Shown here: positions 54,741 to 63,310 of the stretch, piece after piece
Position numbering within the stretch: the first letter of the stretch is position 1
Layout of the letters: every line of letters starts with the position of its first letter
DNA from: Magnetovibrio sp.
GTDB lineage: Bacteria > Pseudomonadota > Alphaproteobacteria > Rhodospirillales > Magnetovibrionaceae
DNA: 64,000 nt
Assembly: GCF_036568125.1 (NCBI RefSeq)
Contig: NZ_DATCTF010000007.1
Coordinates: 1-64,000 of the forward strand
Reading direction: 5' to 3'
Translations under genes and position numbers: made by a program
Notes under the pieces: generated by a model
Seen by the model: only the letters and a program-made list of their open reading frames with translations
Database searches by the model: none
What the model was told of the DNA's origin: nothing

Positions 54741-55793
54741 ATGACGTTTTCAGCATTCCTATCCCATCTTGGCTTCGGCACGGCGTTGTGTGCGTTGTCG
54801 GCGTTCTTGACGTGGCTTTTGATGAAGCGCGTGCGCATCATCGACGTGCCCAATGAACGCTCCTCGCACACCCGGCCCACCCCACGGTCCGGCGGCATCG
54901 CCATCGTCGCGACCTTTTTCGTTGGGTTGCTCGGGCTGTGGGTGTTCGGCGACGATCCGGTGCTCACGCAGAGCTATTTCTGGGCCTTTTGCGCGACCGC
55001 GTTGCTGATTGCGGTGGTGTCGATCGTCGACGATCTTTCGGGGTTGAGCTTTCGCGCCAAGCTGTTGCTGCAAATCGCATGTGCCATTGCGGTGATGGCC
55101 TTGGGCGTGGTGGTCGATCAGATCAGTTTGCCGGTGGTGGGCGTTTGGCATTTGGGCTGGCTGGCCTACCCGCTGACACTGGTGTGGATTGTCGGGCTGA
55201 CCAACGCGTTCAACTTCATGGACGGCATCGACGGCATTTCCGGCGGCACGGCGGTGGTTGCGGCGGGCTTTTTCGCCGCCATCACCTTTTCGCAAGGCAG
55301 CACCTTTATCTATCTGGTCAGCGTCATCATCGTTTGGGCGTCGCTGGGGTTCTTGTTGTGGAACTGGCAACCGGCAAAAATTTTCATGGGCGACAGCGGT
55401 AGCCAGTTTCTGGGCTTCGTGTTGGCCGTGTTGGCGGTGATGGCGGGGCGTTTTGATGCCTCGCACGTTTCATATTTTGTCATGCCGCTGCTGTTTTTTC
55501 ACTACATCTGGGACACCGTGTACACCTTTATACGCCGGTTGCGGGCGGGCGAGCGGGTTACCGAGGCGCACCGCAGTCATCTCTATCAGTTGATGAACCG
55601 CCTGGGCCTCAGCCATGCGCGGGTGACGTCGATCTATCTGATCATCGGAACATTGCAGGGACTGGGGTCACTGCTGTTGGTGCACTTGGACGGGGCATTG
55701 CGCATTTTGGTTTTTGTGCCGTTCATCGTCTTGCAGATGTTCTTGACCGTCGGCGTGGCCCAGCGCGCCCGGGCCGCGGGGCTTATTGCGTAA
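54741..55793 (+). CDS. WecA/MraY-type polyprenyl-phosphate sugar-1-phosphate transferase
   Basis: A 350-residue inner-membrane glycosyltransferase of family 4. It transfers a sugar-1-phosphate, probably GlcNAc or a similar amino sugar, to undecaprenyl phosphate, the first step of O-antigen or exopolysaccharide units. Motifs seen are SIVDDLSGL, NAFNFMDGIDGISGG, IFMGDSGSQF and a C-terminal HRSHLYQ. The family position of the acidic residues is complete. It is followed by nucleotide-sugar genes. Confidence 0.88.
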   Translation: MTFSAFLSHLGFGTALCALSAFLTWLLMKRVRIIDVPNERSSHTRPTPRSGGIAIVATFFVGLLGLWVFGDDPVLTQSYFWAFCATALLIAVVSIVDDLSGLSFRAKLLLQIACAIAVMALGVVVDQISLPVVGVWHLGWLAYPLTLVWIVGLTNAFNFMDGIDGISGGTAVVAAGFFAAITFSQGSTFIYLVSVIIVWASLGFLLWNWQPAKIFMGDSGSQFLGFVLAVLAVMAGRFDASHVSYFVMPLLFFHYIWDTVYTFIRRLRAGERVTEAHRSHLYQLMNRLGLSHARVTSIYLIIGTLQGLGSLLLVHLDGALRILVFVPFIVLQMFLTVGVAQRARAAGLIA

Positions 55794-55838
55794 GGCTCAT
55801 GTCTATGGCACAAAGGCCCCATTCAATATGGAAGACAC

Positions 55839-56711
55839 ATGACGACAGCGATCACAAAAGTGGTGTTTCCGGTTGCCGGGCTGGGTACACGGTTTCTGCC
55901 TGCGACCAAGGCAATCCCAAAGGAAATGCTGCCGGTCGCGGACCAGCCGCTGATTCAATACGCCGTGCAGGAAGCGCAGCAAGCGGGCATCACCGAGTTC
56001 ATCTTCGTCACCAACCCGACCAATCGCGCGATTCTCGAATCTCATTTCGGCGCCAACGACGCGTTGGAAAGCATGCTGTTGGAACGCGGCAAGACGGCGG
56101 AATTGAAAATCGTCGCGGAAACCACCTTGCCAGAGGGGCAGGTCAAGTTTTGCTATCAAGATGAGCCCTTAGGCCTTGGTCACGCAGTGTGGTGCGCGCG
56201 CGAATTCGTTTCCGATGGCTCGTTCGCGGTGGTTTTGCCTGACGATCTGATTATGGCCAAAACCGGCTGCCTGAAACAAATGGTCGATGTTTACGCCCGT
56301 TTTGGCGGCAACGTCGTCGCGGTGGAAGAGGTGCCGCGCGACCTGACCAGCCGTTATGGGATCTTGGATGTGGATCAAGACGACGGGGAGATCGTTTCGG
56401 CCAAGGGCTTGGTTGAAAAACCCGCCCCCGAAGACGCGCCCTCGACGCTTTCCATTATTGGGCGCTATATCCTCGATGGCCGGGTTTTCGGGCATTTGGA
56501 CAAAAAAGTGACCGGTGCGGGCGGTGAAATCCAGTTGACCGACGCCATTTCTGCGACCATCGGCGAAGTGCCGTTTCACGGCTTGCGGTTTGACGGCACG
56601 CGCTTCGATTGCGGTTCCATGAACGGCTTCGTCGAGGCCAACGTGGCGTTCGGCCTCGAACGCTCCCACCACGAGAGCGATCTGCGCAGTTATCTCAAGA
56701 GCCACCTTTAG
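55839..56711 (+). CDS. galU: UTP-glucose-1-phosphate uridylyltransferase
   Basis: GalU makes UDP-glucose from UTP and glucose-1-phosphate. The protein is 290 residues. The nucleotide-binding motif GLGTRFLPATKAIPKEMLP is complete, and LVEKPAPEDAPS is typical. It is 45 bases after the WecA-like gene and 105 bases before the UDP-glucose dehydrogenase gene, which uses its product. Confidence 0.94.
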   Translation: MTTAITKVVFPVAGLGTRFLPATKAIPKEMLPVADQPLIQYAVQEAQQAGITEFIFVTNPTNRAILESHFGANDALESMLLERGKTAELKIVAETTLPEGQVKFCYQDEPLGLGHAVWCAREFVSDGSFAVVLPDDLIMAKTGCLKQMVDVYARFGGNVVAVEEVPRDLTSRYGILDVDQDDGEIVSAKGLVEKPAPEDAPSTLSIIGRYILDGRVFGHLDKKVTGAGGEIQLTDAISATIGEVPFHGLRFDGTRFDCGSMNGFVEANVAFGLERSHHESDLRSYLKSHL

Positions 56712-56816
56712 GCTGTTTTCCTTGCAAGCCGTGAGGCCATCGCCTAAAAAGCCTCAAGCCTATGCGGCGTGCGGGATTCGTCCCTGCGGCTCACTACCAG
56801 AAATAGGATTTGAACG

Positions 56817-58130
56817 ATGCATGTAGCAATGATCGGCACCGGATATGTCGGCTTGGTTTCAGGGGCGTGTTTCTCTGAATTCGGCGTTGATGTGGCATGC
56901 GTCGACAAAGATGAAAAAAAGATCGAGATGCTCAAAAACGGCGTGATGCCGATTTACGAGCCGGGTCTCGACAATCTGGTCGAAACCAACGTCAACGCTG
57001 GACGCCTCACCTTCACCACCGAATTGGCCGATGCGGTGAAAAACGCCGATGCGGTGTTCATCGCGGTGGGCACCCCGACGCGGCGCGGCGATGGCCACGC
57101 GGATTTGAGCTATGTCTACGCCGCCGCCAAGGAAATCGCCGAAAACATGAACGGCTACACCGTGGTGGTGACCAAATCGACGGTGCCGGTCGGAACCGGC
57201 GACGAGGTTGAGCGGATCATCCGCGAAACCCGTCCCGATGCGGACTTCGATGTGGTTTCCAACCCCGAATTCCTGCGCGAAGGTTCCGCCATCGCCGATT
57301 TCACGCATCCCGACCGGGTGGTCATCGGCACCGACAGCGAACGTGCCCGCGAGGTCATGCGTCTGTTGTACCGTCCGCTGTCGCTGATCGAAGCGCCGAT
57401 CCTGTTCACCTCGCGGACCTCTTCGGAACTGATCAAATACGCCGCCAACACGTTCCTGGCGACCAAGATCACCTTCATCAACGAAGTCGCCGATCTGTGC
57501 GAAAAGGTCGGCGCGGATGTGCACGACGTCGCCAAGGGCATCGGTCTTGATGGTCGCATCGGCAAGAAGTTTCTGCACGCTGGCCCCGGTTACGGCGGTT
57601 CGTGCTTCCCCAAAGACACCTTGGCGTTGGTGCACACGGCGCAAGATGTCGGTTCGCCCTTGCGCATCGTCGAAGCGGTGGTGGACATCAACGACAAACG
57701 CAAAAAAGCCATGGCCGCGCGCGTCATCGACGCTTGTGGCGGTTCGGTAGACGGCAAGACCGTGGCGGTTTTGGGCGTGACCTTTAAACCCAACACCGAC
57801 GACATGCGCGATGCGCCGAGCCTCGACATCATTCCCGCGCTGCTCAAAGCGGGCGCCCGTGTGCGCGCATTCGACCCAGAAGGCATGGAAGAGGCCAAGC
57901 ACATGTTGCCCGGCGTCGAGTGGTGCGAAGACACCTACGCGACCTTGGATGGTGCGGACGTCTTGACCATTATCACCGAATGGAATGCGTTCCGTGGACT
58001 GGATTTGGACCGCGTGAAAGCGTTGCTCAAAGCCCCGGTCATGGTCGACTTGCGCAACATTTACGAGCCTGCCGAAATGGCCGAAGCCGGGTTCGATTAC
58101 CACTGCATCGGTCGCAATGTAAAAGGCTGA
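56817..58130 (+). CDS. ugd: UDP-glucose 6-dehydrogenase
   Basis: The enzyme oxidises UDP-glucose to UDP-glucuronate using NAD. The 437-residue protein starts with a Rossmann motif GTGYVGLVSGACF at 7-19, and the catalytic cysteine is C263 in GYGGSCFPKDT. It is the natural next step after galU for acidic exopolysaccharide. GDP-mannose dehydrogenase is excluded by the overall sequence pattern, though the two are related. Confidence 0.93.
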   Translation: MHVAMIGTGYVGLVSGACFSEFGVDVACVDKDEKKIEMLKNGVMPIYEPGLDNLVETNVNAGRLTFTTELADAVKNADAVFIAVGTPTRRGDGHADLSYVYAAAKEIAENMNGYTVVVTKSTVPVGTGDEVERIIRETRPDADFDVVSNPEFLREGSAIADFTHPDRVVIGTDSERAREVMRLLYRPLSLIEAPILFTSRTSSELIKYAANTFLATKITFINEVADLCEKVGADVHDVAKGIGLDGRIGKKFLHAGPGYGGSCFPKDTLALVHTAQDVGSPLRIVEAVVDINDKRKKAMAARVIDACGGSVDGKTVAVLGVTFKPNTDDMRDAPSLDIIPALLKAGARVRAFDPEGMEEAKHMLPGVEWCEDTYATLDGADVLTIITEWNAFRGLDLDRVKALLKAPVMVDLRNIYEPAEMAEAGFDYHCIGRNVKG

Positions 58131-58138
58131 TTGAGTTC

Positions 58139-59533
58139 ATGAGCCACTCGGACGCACGCACCCTCGACCCTGAAATATTGCGCGAGTACGACATTCGCGG
58201 CATCACCACGGGTAATTTCACGGCCAAGGATGTGTTCGTCATCGGTCGGGCGTTCGCTGCCATGTTGGCGGGCAAGGGCGGTCGCAGTTGTGTGGTGGGA
58301 TATGACGGACGGCTCAGTTCGCCCGAACTGGAAGCGGCTCTGGTCGACGGCTTGATCAATAGCGGCATCGATGTGGTGCGCGTCGGGCGTGGTCCGACGC
58401 CGATGCTGTATTACGCCGGCGCGACCCAGGGCGTCGATGCGGCCTTGATGATCACCGGCAGCCACAATCCGTCTGAATACAACGGCATCAAGATGACCGT
58501 CGGCGGCAAATCGTTTTACGGCGAAGACATTCAGAAACTGGGCCAAGTCGCGGCCTCGGGCGCGTTCGTCGACGGCAATGGCGCGGCCCGCGAACTCAGC
58601 GTGTTCGGAGATTATGTCGCGCGGGTGTTCCAAGATTACCGCGGCGACAAAGAACTCACCGTGGCGTGGGATCCCGGCAACGGCGCGGCAGGTGAGGTCA
58701 TTTCGGATCTGGTCAAGCGCTTGCCCGGCACCCACCATGTGATCAACGCTGAAATCGACGGCACCTTTCCCGCCCACCACCCGGACCCGACGGTGGAAAA
58801 GAATCTCGACCAGTTGAAGGCCTTGGTGGCGGAGCACAATTGCGATCTCGGCTTCGGTTTCGACGGCGACGGCGATCGGATCGGCGTGATCGACGGCCAC
58901 GGCCGGGTGCTGTGGGGCGACCAGATCATGGTCATCGCCGCGCGCGAAGTGCTGGCGGACGAACCCGGCGCGACCATCATCGCCGACGTCAAAGCCAGCC
59001 AGGTGTTCATCGACGAGATCGAGCGCCTGGGCGGTAAGCCAATGATCTGGAAAACCGGGCACAGCCACATCAAGGCGAAGATGCAGGAAACCGGTGCGCC
59101 GCTGGCGGGCGAAATGAGCGCGCACATCTTCTTCAAGCACCGCTATTACGGTTTTGACGATGCGGTTTATACGGCGGTTCGGTTGCTCAGCGTTGTGGCC
59201 GGGAGCGCCGAAAGCCTGGCCGACATGTACGACGCCATGCCGCGTATGATCAACACCCCGGAAATTCGCATCGACTGTTCCGAAGCGCGCAAGTTTCAGA
59301 TCATCGAAGAAGTACGGGTGCGGTTGAAAACGCAAACCGGCATTTCCGTCAACGAGATCGATGGCGTGCGCGTCAGCACCGAAGACGGTTGGTGGCTGTT
59401 GCGGGCGTCCAACACCCAGGCGGTGCTGGTGGCGCGTTGCGAAAGCGAGACCGAGCAGGGGCTCGAGCGTCTGAAAGACCTCTTGCGTGCTCAACTCGTC
59501 GCCAGCGACGTGAGCGCGCCCGATCTCGGCTAA
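58139..59533 (+). CDS. Phosphomannomutase/phosphoglucomutase
   Basis: A 464-residue mutase of the AlgC/ManB type that interconverts hexose-6- and hexose-1-phosphates. The phosphoserine is S108 in TGSHNP. The metal loop FDGDGDRIG and the sugar-binding GEMSAHIFF follow. The start ATG at 58139 is 8 bases after the ugd stop; the longer ORF starting inside ugd is not used. It provides glucose-1-phosphate or mannose-1-phosphate for the preceding enzymes. Confidence 0.92.
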   Translation: MSHSDARTLDPEILREYDIRGITTGNFTAKDVFVIGRAFAAMLAGKGGRSCVVGYDGRLSSPELEAALVDGLINSGIDVVRVGRGPTPMLYYAGATQGVDAALMITGSHNPSEYNGIKMTVGGKSFYGEDIQKLGQVAASGAFVDGNGAARELSVFGDYVARVFQDYRGDKELTVAWDPGNGAAGEVISDLVKRLPGTHHVINAEIDGTFPAHHPDPTVEKNLDQLKALVAEHNCDLGFGFDGDGDRIGVIDGHGRVLWGDQIMVIAAREVLADEPGATIIADVKASQVFIDEIERLGGKPMIWKTGHSHIKAKMQETGAPLAGEMSAHIFFKHRYYGFDDAVYTAVRLLSVVAGSAESLADMYDAMPRMINTPEIRIDCSEARKFQIIEEVRVRLKTQTGISVNEIDGVRVSTEDGWWLLRASNTQAVLVARCESETEQGLERLKDLLRAQLVASDVSAPDLG

Positions 59534-59560
59534 ATCAAAGCTTACAATTAAATTTGCAGA

Positions 59561-60769
59561 CTAATTCAACGACGCGACTTCCAAGTGCTCGGTCGTTTTC
59601 AGCGGCATGCAGCCGTACTTTTTCTGCTTCAGGAATTTGCACGCCCGGTAAGCCTGGGTTTTGCTGATGCCCATGACCCGACCGCGATAAAGCACGCGGC
59701 CGTTTTTCTTTTCCAAGGGCGCCACCGTGATGTCGCCATCGGCCAAGTAGCTGGGCGCCAAGCTCACGGCTTTCACGGCGATTTCATAGGCCGGGTCGTA
59801 TGCCTTGTAGGCGCCGATCTGCACGCCCCAGACGGCCTTGGCGCTGCTGTCGGTCGTGGTGGTGGAGGGGCGGTTCGGCGATTTGGCTGGCGTATTGGCG
59901 GCGGTTTTCAATTCGGTTTTGCCTTGCGCTTGGGCGACGGCCATCTGCGGATCGACCTTGGACCAGCCCTTGTCCAGCAGCTTGACCATGTGGTTGTTGC
60001 GCGTGGTGGAGTTTTTCGCCCCGAACACCACCCCGATCAGACGTTTTTCGCCGCGTTTCACCGATGCCACCAGATTGAAGCCCGAGGCGCGGATGTAGCC
60101 GGTTTTGATGCCGTCGGTACCTTCGTAGTTGGTCAGCAACTGGTTGTGGGTCTTGTAGGTCTTGCCCGAATACTCGAACGCGGATTCCGAAAAATAATGA
60201 TAGCGATGGGGGAAGTGCATCAGCAAGGCGCGCGCCAGCTTCGACATGTCGCGCGCGGTGGACATCTGGGCGCGGTGGGGCAGGCCTGATGCGTTGCGGA
60301 AAGTGGTGCTGGTCATGCCCAAGGTGCGCGCCTTGGCGGTCATCAACAGGGCGAATTGGCGTTCGGTGCCGGCCAAGTGTTCGGACACGGCGGCGGCGAC
60401 GTCGTTGGCGGATTTGATCGCCAGAGCGCGGATGGCGTCTTCGACGCTGAGCGTCTGGCCAGGCTTGAGGCCCAGCTTGGACGGCGGTTGATTGGCGGCG
60501 CGGCGCGACATCATGATACGGTCGTCCATGCGCAGGCGGCCGTCTTCCAGGGCCTCGAAGACCATGTAAAGGGTCATCATCTTGGTCAGGGATGCGGGGT
60601 AATTGCGCGTATCGGCATTGATTTCGTGTAAAACCTCGCCGGTTTTGGCGTCGATCACCAGCGAAGCGTATTTGGCGTGGGCGAGGGTGGGGCTGAACAG
60701 GGTCGCCAACAACAGCACGAGTGCCGCCAGCGCAAACGCAGCGCTCGATCGCGGCATCTTGAAAGGCAT
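59561..60769 (-). CDS. D-alanyl-D-alanine carboxypeptidase with SPOR-like tail
   Basis: A penicillin-binding protein of the DacA/PBP5 type, 402 residues from the ATG at 60769. It removes the last D-Ala from peptidoglycan stem peptides. A signal peptide ends near AHA (30-32). Active-site motifs are SLTK at 60-63, SAN at 120-122 and DGIKTG. A C-terminal domain (about 320-395) has the VQIGAYKAYDPAYEI pattern of SPOR domains, which bind denuded glycan. Other ATG starts (60757, 60844) are possible. Confidence 0.88.
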   Translation of the reverse strand: MPFKMPRSSAAFALAALVLLLATLFSPTLAHAKYASLVIDAKTGEVLHEINADTRNYPASLTKMMTLYMVFEALEDGRLRMDDRIMMSRRAANQPPSKLGLKPGQTLSVEDAIRALAIKSANDVAAAVSEHLAGTERQFALLMTAKARTLGMTSTTFRNASGLPHRAQMSTARDMSKLARALLMHFPHRYHYFSESAFEYSGKTYKTHNQLLTNYEGTDGIKTGYIRASGFNLVASVKRGEKRLIGVVFGAKNSTTRNNHMVKLLDKGWSKVDPQMAVAQAQGKTELKTAANTPAKSPNRPSTTTTDSSAKAVWGVQIGAYKAYDPAYEIAVKAVSLAPSYLADGDITVAPLEKKNGRVLYRGRVMGISKTQAYRACKFLKQKKYGCMPLKTTEHLEVASLN

Positions 60770-61135
60770 CCCCCAGGTGTGGCCCGTTGCAAGCCCGGTG
60801 GCGGGTCCGGCGGTGGGCGCGTCGGCGTCCGTATGGCTCCTCAAAGCGCGCTCTTCCCTTTATCTGCAGTTCTGACCGGGGCTTCGTTTGGTGTGGGGCG
60901 ACGTTCGACCGCGCCTCCTTAAAGCCCTGTTTTAAACCGGGAACCCACTATTTGTGCGGGAAACCGGGCGCGACCGCAAGTGGAAAGCATGCCCCCAACT
61001 GCGTTCATGTCCGATTCTCTCCCGCTTCGGTCTAAAAATTGGTTAAGACTCAACGCAATGGATCATCATTTTGTGCGCGCTCACGTCGGGCGAGCGAAAC
61101 ATGACGGGCATGTGGACCTTTTATGAAGAAATTGT

Positions 61136-61179
61136 GCACTGCAAAATAATCATTGACTAATGTTGCGGTGCAGCATAAA
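61136..61179 (+). promoter_or_regulatory. Two TGC-rich repeats, candidate PhaR operator
   Basis: GCACTGCAAAATAAT (61136-61150) and GCGGTGCAGCATAAA (61165-61179) match at 10 of 15 positions and lie 29 bases apart. The second covers the spacer and -10 of the phasin promoter. PhaR repressors of alphaproteobacteria bind TGC-rich sequences ahead of phasin genes, so an operator is plausible. The assignment is inference. Confidence 0.45.
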
Positions 61180-61181
61180 TT
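61153..61181 (+). promoter_or_regulatory. Phasin gene promoter
   Basis: TTGACT at 61153-61158 and TAAATT at 61176-61181 are separated by 17 bases, a good sigma-70 match. It leaves a leader of about 105 bases before the phasin start. Confidence 0.6.
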
Positions 61182-61293
61182 AAACCTGTAAATCGGACTC
61201 GTGTGGCACATCGGGTCCTGATATCGCCAAGTGTAGCTTTGGGTAGAAGTTCCGGCGATCAAGAGCCCGTATCCCGTTTAGGAGTGATGAGTG

Positions 61294-61785
61294 ATGAGCA
61301 CCGCAAAGAAAAAAGCCGATCCCGCAATCAGCGCCATCGACGCTGTTGCCGAAAATTTTGAAGCCACCGCCGACATGATCAAAGACGGCCTCGACGCCGC
61401 CATCAAAGCCGGTACCGAGCAGAACCAAGCCGCGAAAGCTTTCGAAGGCATGGATTTCCCCGGCCGTGAAAACTTCGACGCCGCTGTGAAAGCTGGCGAA
61501 GCCTATGTCGCCGGCTTCCAGGAACTCAACGGTCTGTTCTTCCAGGCTGCCAAGGCCGCGGTTCGCTTCAACAGCGAAGCCGCCAAGACCCTGAGCGCTT
61601 GCAAAACCCCCGAAGAGTTGACCTCGGCACAATCCAAGCTGGTTAAGGCCGGCTTCGAAACCGCCGTCGAAACCAGCACCACCATCGGCCAGACCGCGCT
61701 GAAGGTTGCTGGCGACGTGAGCGCACCGCTCAGCGGTCAGTTCGGCGCCGTCTACAACGATTTCGTTGCCAAGACCGCAGCTTAA
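61294..61785 (+). CDS. Phasin (PHA granule-associated protein)
   Basis: A 163-residue helical protein, rich in Ala, Glu and Lys, with the phasin-2 pattern (KAFEGMDFPGRENFDAAVKA and the final ALKVAGDVSAPLSG). Phasins coat polyhydroxyalkanoate granules. GGAG lies 9 bases before the ATG at 61294; a GTG just before it would add one residue. The promoter region has TGC-rich repeats. The next gene is an unrelated efflux operon after a terminator. Confidence 0.88.
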   Translation: MSTAKKKADPAISAIDAVAENFEATADMIKDGLDAAIKAGTEQNQAAKAFEGMDFPGRENFDAAVKAGEAYVAGFQELNGLFFQAAKAAVRFNSEAAKTLSACKTPEELTSAQSKLVKAGFETAVETSTTIGQTALKVAGDVSAPLSGQFGAVYNDFVAKTAA

Positions 61786-61828
61786 AGCTCCCAAGGCTCC
61801 CAATCCTCCCTGTTTGGGCAGCAACTCG

Positions 61829-61861
61829 AAAGGCCCGGTGGTTTTCCGCCGGGCCTTTTTT
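61829..61861 (+). terminator. Terminator after the phasin gene
   Basis: AGGCCCGGTGG pairs with CCGCCGGGCCT with one G-T pair over a TTTT loop, followed by T's. It lies 44 bases after the phasin stop. Confidence 0.88.
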
Positions 61862-61963
61862 GCGTCTTGAAACATTCGGTTACGCAATTGTGATTGCTTT
61901 CAAAAATTCCCAAGGCCACGATGTACAAATCTTGTTTCGGTTCTGCGATAGGGTTCTGACGTC

Positions 61964-63301
61964 ATGCGTGCTTTGCCTCAAAAATTTTGGATTGTCCCGC
62001 CGGTACTGATCGGCATTGCGGCGTTGTTCGCGGCCACGATGATCAAATCGGGGCCGCAACCAGCGACCAGAGAAGAGCGCGCTGCCAAGGTGCGCGTCAT
62101 CAAGGTGTCCAAATTGGATGTCGTGCCGCATGTTTCCGGTTATGGCGCTGCCCAACCCGGGCGGGTGTGGAGCGCAGTGGCCGAAGTCGCGGGGCCGATC
62201 GTGTGGGTTTCGCCCAATCTGGAAAATGGCAAACAAATCGCGGCGGGCGAGGAGGTTCTGCGCATCGACGAGGCCAGCTACCGCCTGAACCGCGCGCAGA
62301 TCGACGCGCAGATGCGCGCGTCCGAGATCAAGGACAAGACCACCGCAGCCTCCCTGGCCATCGCCGAGCGGGATCTGAAGCTGTTGCGCGACGATTATGC
62401 GCGCAAAAAGGAACTGGCCGCCAAGGGCGCGGTGTCGAAAACCAGCCTCGAAGCCGCTGAACGCCAGATGTTGAGCGGCGAAACTCAGGTGCAGAACCTG
62501 AAAAACAATTTGGCCGTCAACGCCGCCGACCGCGAGGTCCTGGCCTCGCAATATGCATTGGCCGAGCTGGATTTGAGCCACACCCTGATCACCGCGCCGT
62601 TCGACGTGCGCATCACCCAGGTCAACGCCGATCTGGCGCAGTACGCCAGCAAGGGGCAGACGTTGTTCCAAGGCGACGGCACGGACATGGCCGAGGTCGA
62701 GGCACAGTTTCCCATCGGTTCACTGCGTCCGCTGATCGCCGGGCGACAAATTGCCCAAGGCGGCACGCCTTCGGCGCTATCGCCCATGCAAGGCGCGTTG
62801 GGCTTGGACGCGACGATTCGCCTGAATGCGGGTACCCATACGGTCGAATGGCCGGCCAAGGTGACGCGGGTGTCGGGCACCATCGACGCCGCGACGCAGT
62901 CCGTGGGCATCGTCGCCAGCGTTGCCGATCCCTACCAGCAAGCCAGCCCCGGCCAGCGCCCGCCCTTGGTGCGCGGCACCTTTGTCGAGGTCAAACTGCA
63001 GGGTGCGCCGATCGAAGGGCAACTCGCGGTGCCCGCCGAAGCGGTGCGACAAGGCAAGGTCTATGTGGTCGGCGAAGACAACAGACTGGTCATACAGCCG
63101 GTCGAGGTCGCCTTCACCCAGGCGGGTTTCAGCGTTCTGTCCAAGGGGCTCAAGCCCGGCAGTCTGCTGGTGGTCAGCGATCTGGTGCCGGCCATCGCGG
63201 GCATGTTGCTCGATCCCGTCGAGGACAAGAAAACTAAAATGAAGCTGGTCGCGGATGCGACCGGGCAACAACCCGATCCGTCCAAACGCCAGAAGCAGTA
63301 G
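61964..63301 (+). CDS. RND efflux periplasmic adaptor (membrane fusion protein)
   Basis: A 445-residue periplasmic adaptor. An N-terminal hydrophobic segment (about 8-25) anchors it. The lipoyl half-motif GPIVWVSPNLENGKQIAAGE, the long helical hairpin (about 110-190) and a beta-barrel region follow. It feeds an RND pump. It precedes the pump gene by 9 bases. The substrate class cannot be set from the adaptor. Confidence 0.88.
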   Translation: MRALPQKFWIVPPVLIGIAALFAATMIKSGPQPATREERAAKVRVIKVSKLDVVPHVSGYGAAQPGRVWSAVAEVAGPIVWVSPNLENGKQIAAGEEVLRIDEASYRLNRAQIDAQMRASEIKDKTTAASLAIAERDLKLLRDDYARKKELAAKGAVSKTSLEAAERQMLSGETQVQNLKNNLAVNAADREVLASQYALAELDLSHTLITAPFDVRITQVNADLAQYASKGQTLFQGDGTDMAEVEAQFPIGSLRPLIAGRQIAQGGTPSALSPMQGALGLDATIRLNAGTHTVEWPAKVTRVSGTIDAATQSVGIVASVADPYQQASPGQRPPLVRGTFVEVKLQGAPIEGQLAVPAEAVRQGKVYVVGEDNRLVIQPVEVAFTQAGFSVLSKGLKPGSLLVVSDLVPAIAGMLLDPVEDKKTKMKLVADATGQQPDPSKRQKQ

Positions 63302-63310
63302 GCCGTCGCC

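Larger units (their letters stand above)
60770..61293. other. 524-base region between dacA-like gene and phasin
   Basis: There is no gene I can support. The right third holds the phasin promoter and two TGC-rich repeats; the left part is GC-rich and shows nothing recognisable. The end nearest 60770 must hold the promoter for the carboxypeptidase. Its signals are not clear by eye. Confidence 0.5.

Noticed and set aside
57920-58138. A 73-residue N-terminal extension of the phosphomannomutase
   Set aside because: It lies inside ugd in another frame and does not resemble the family.
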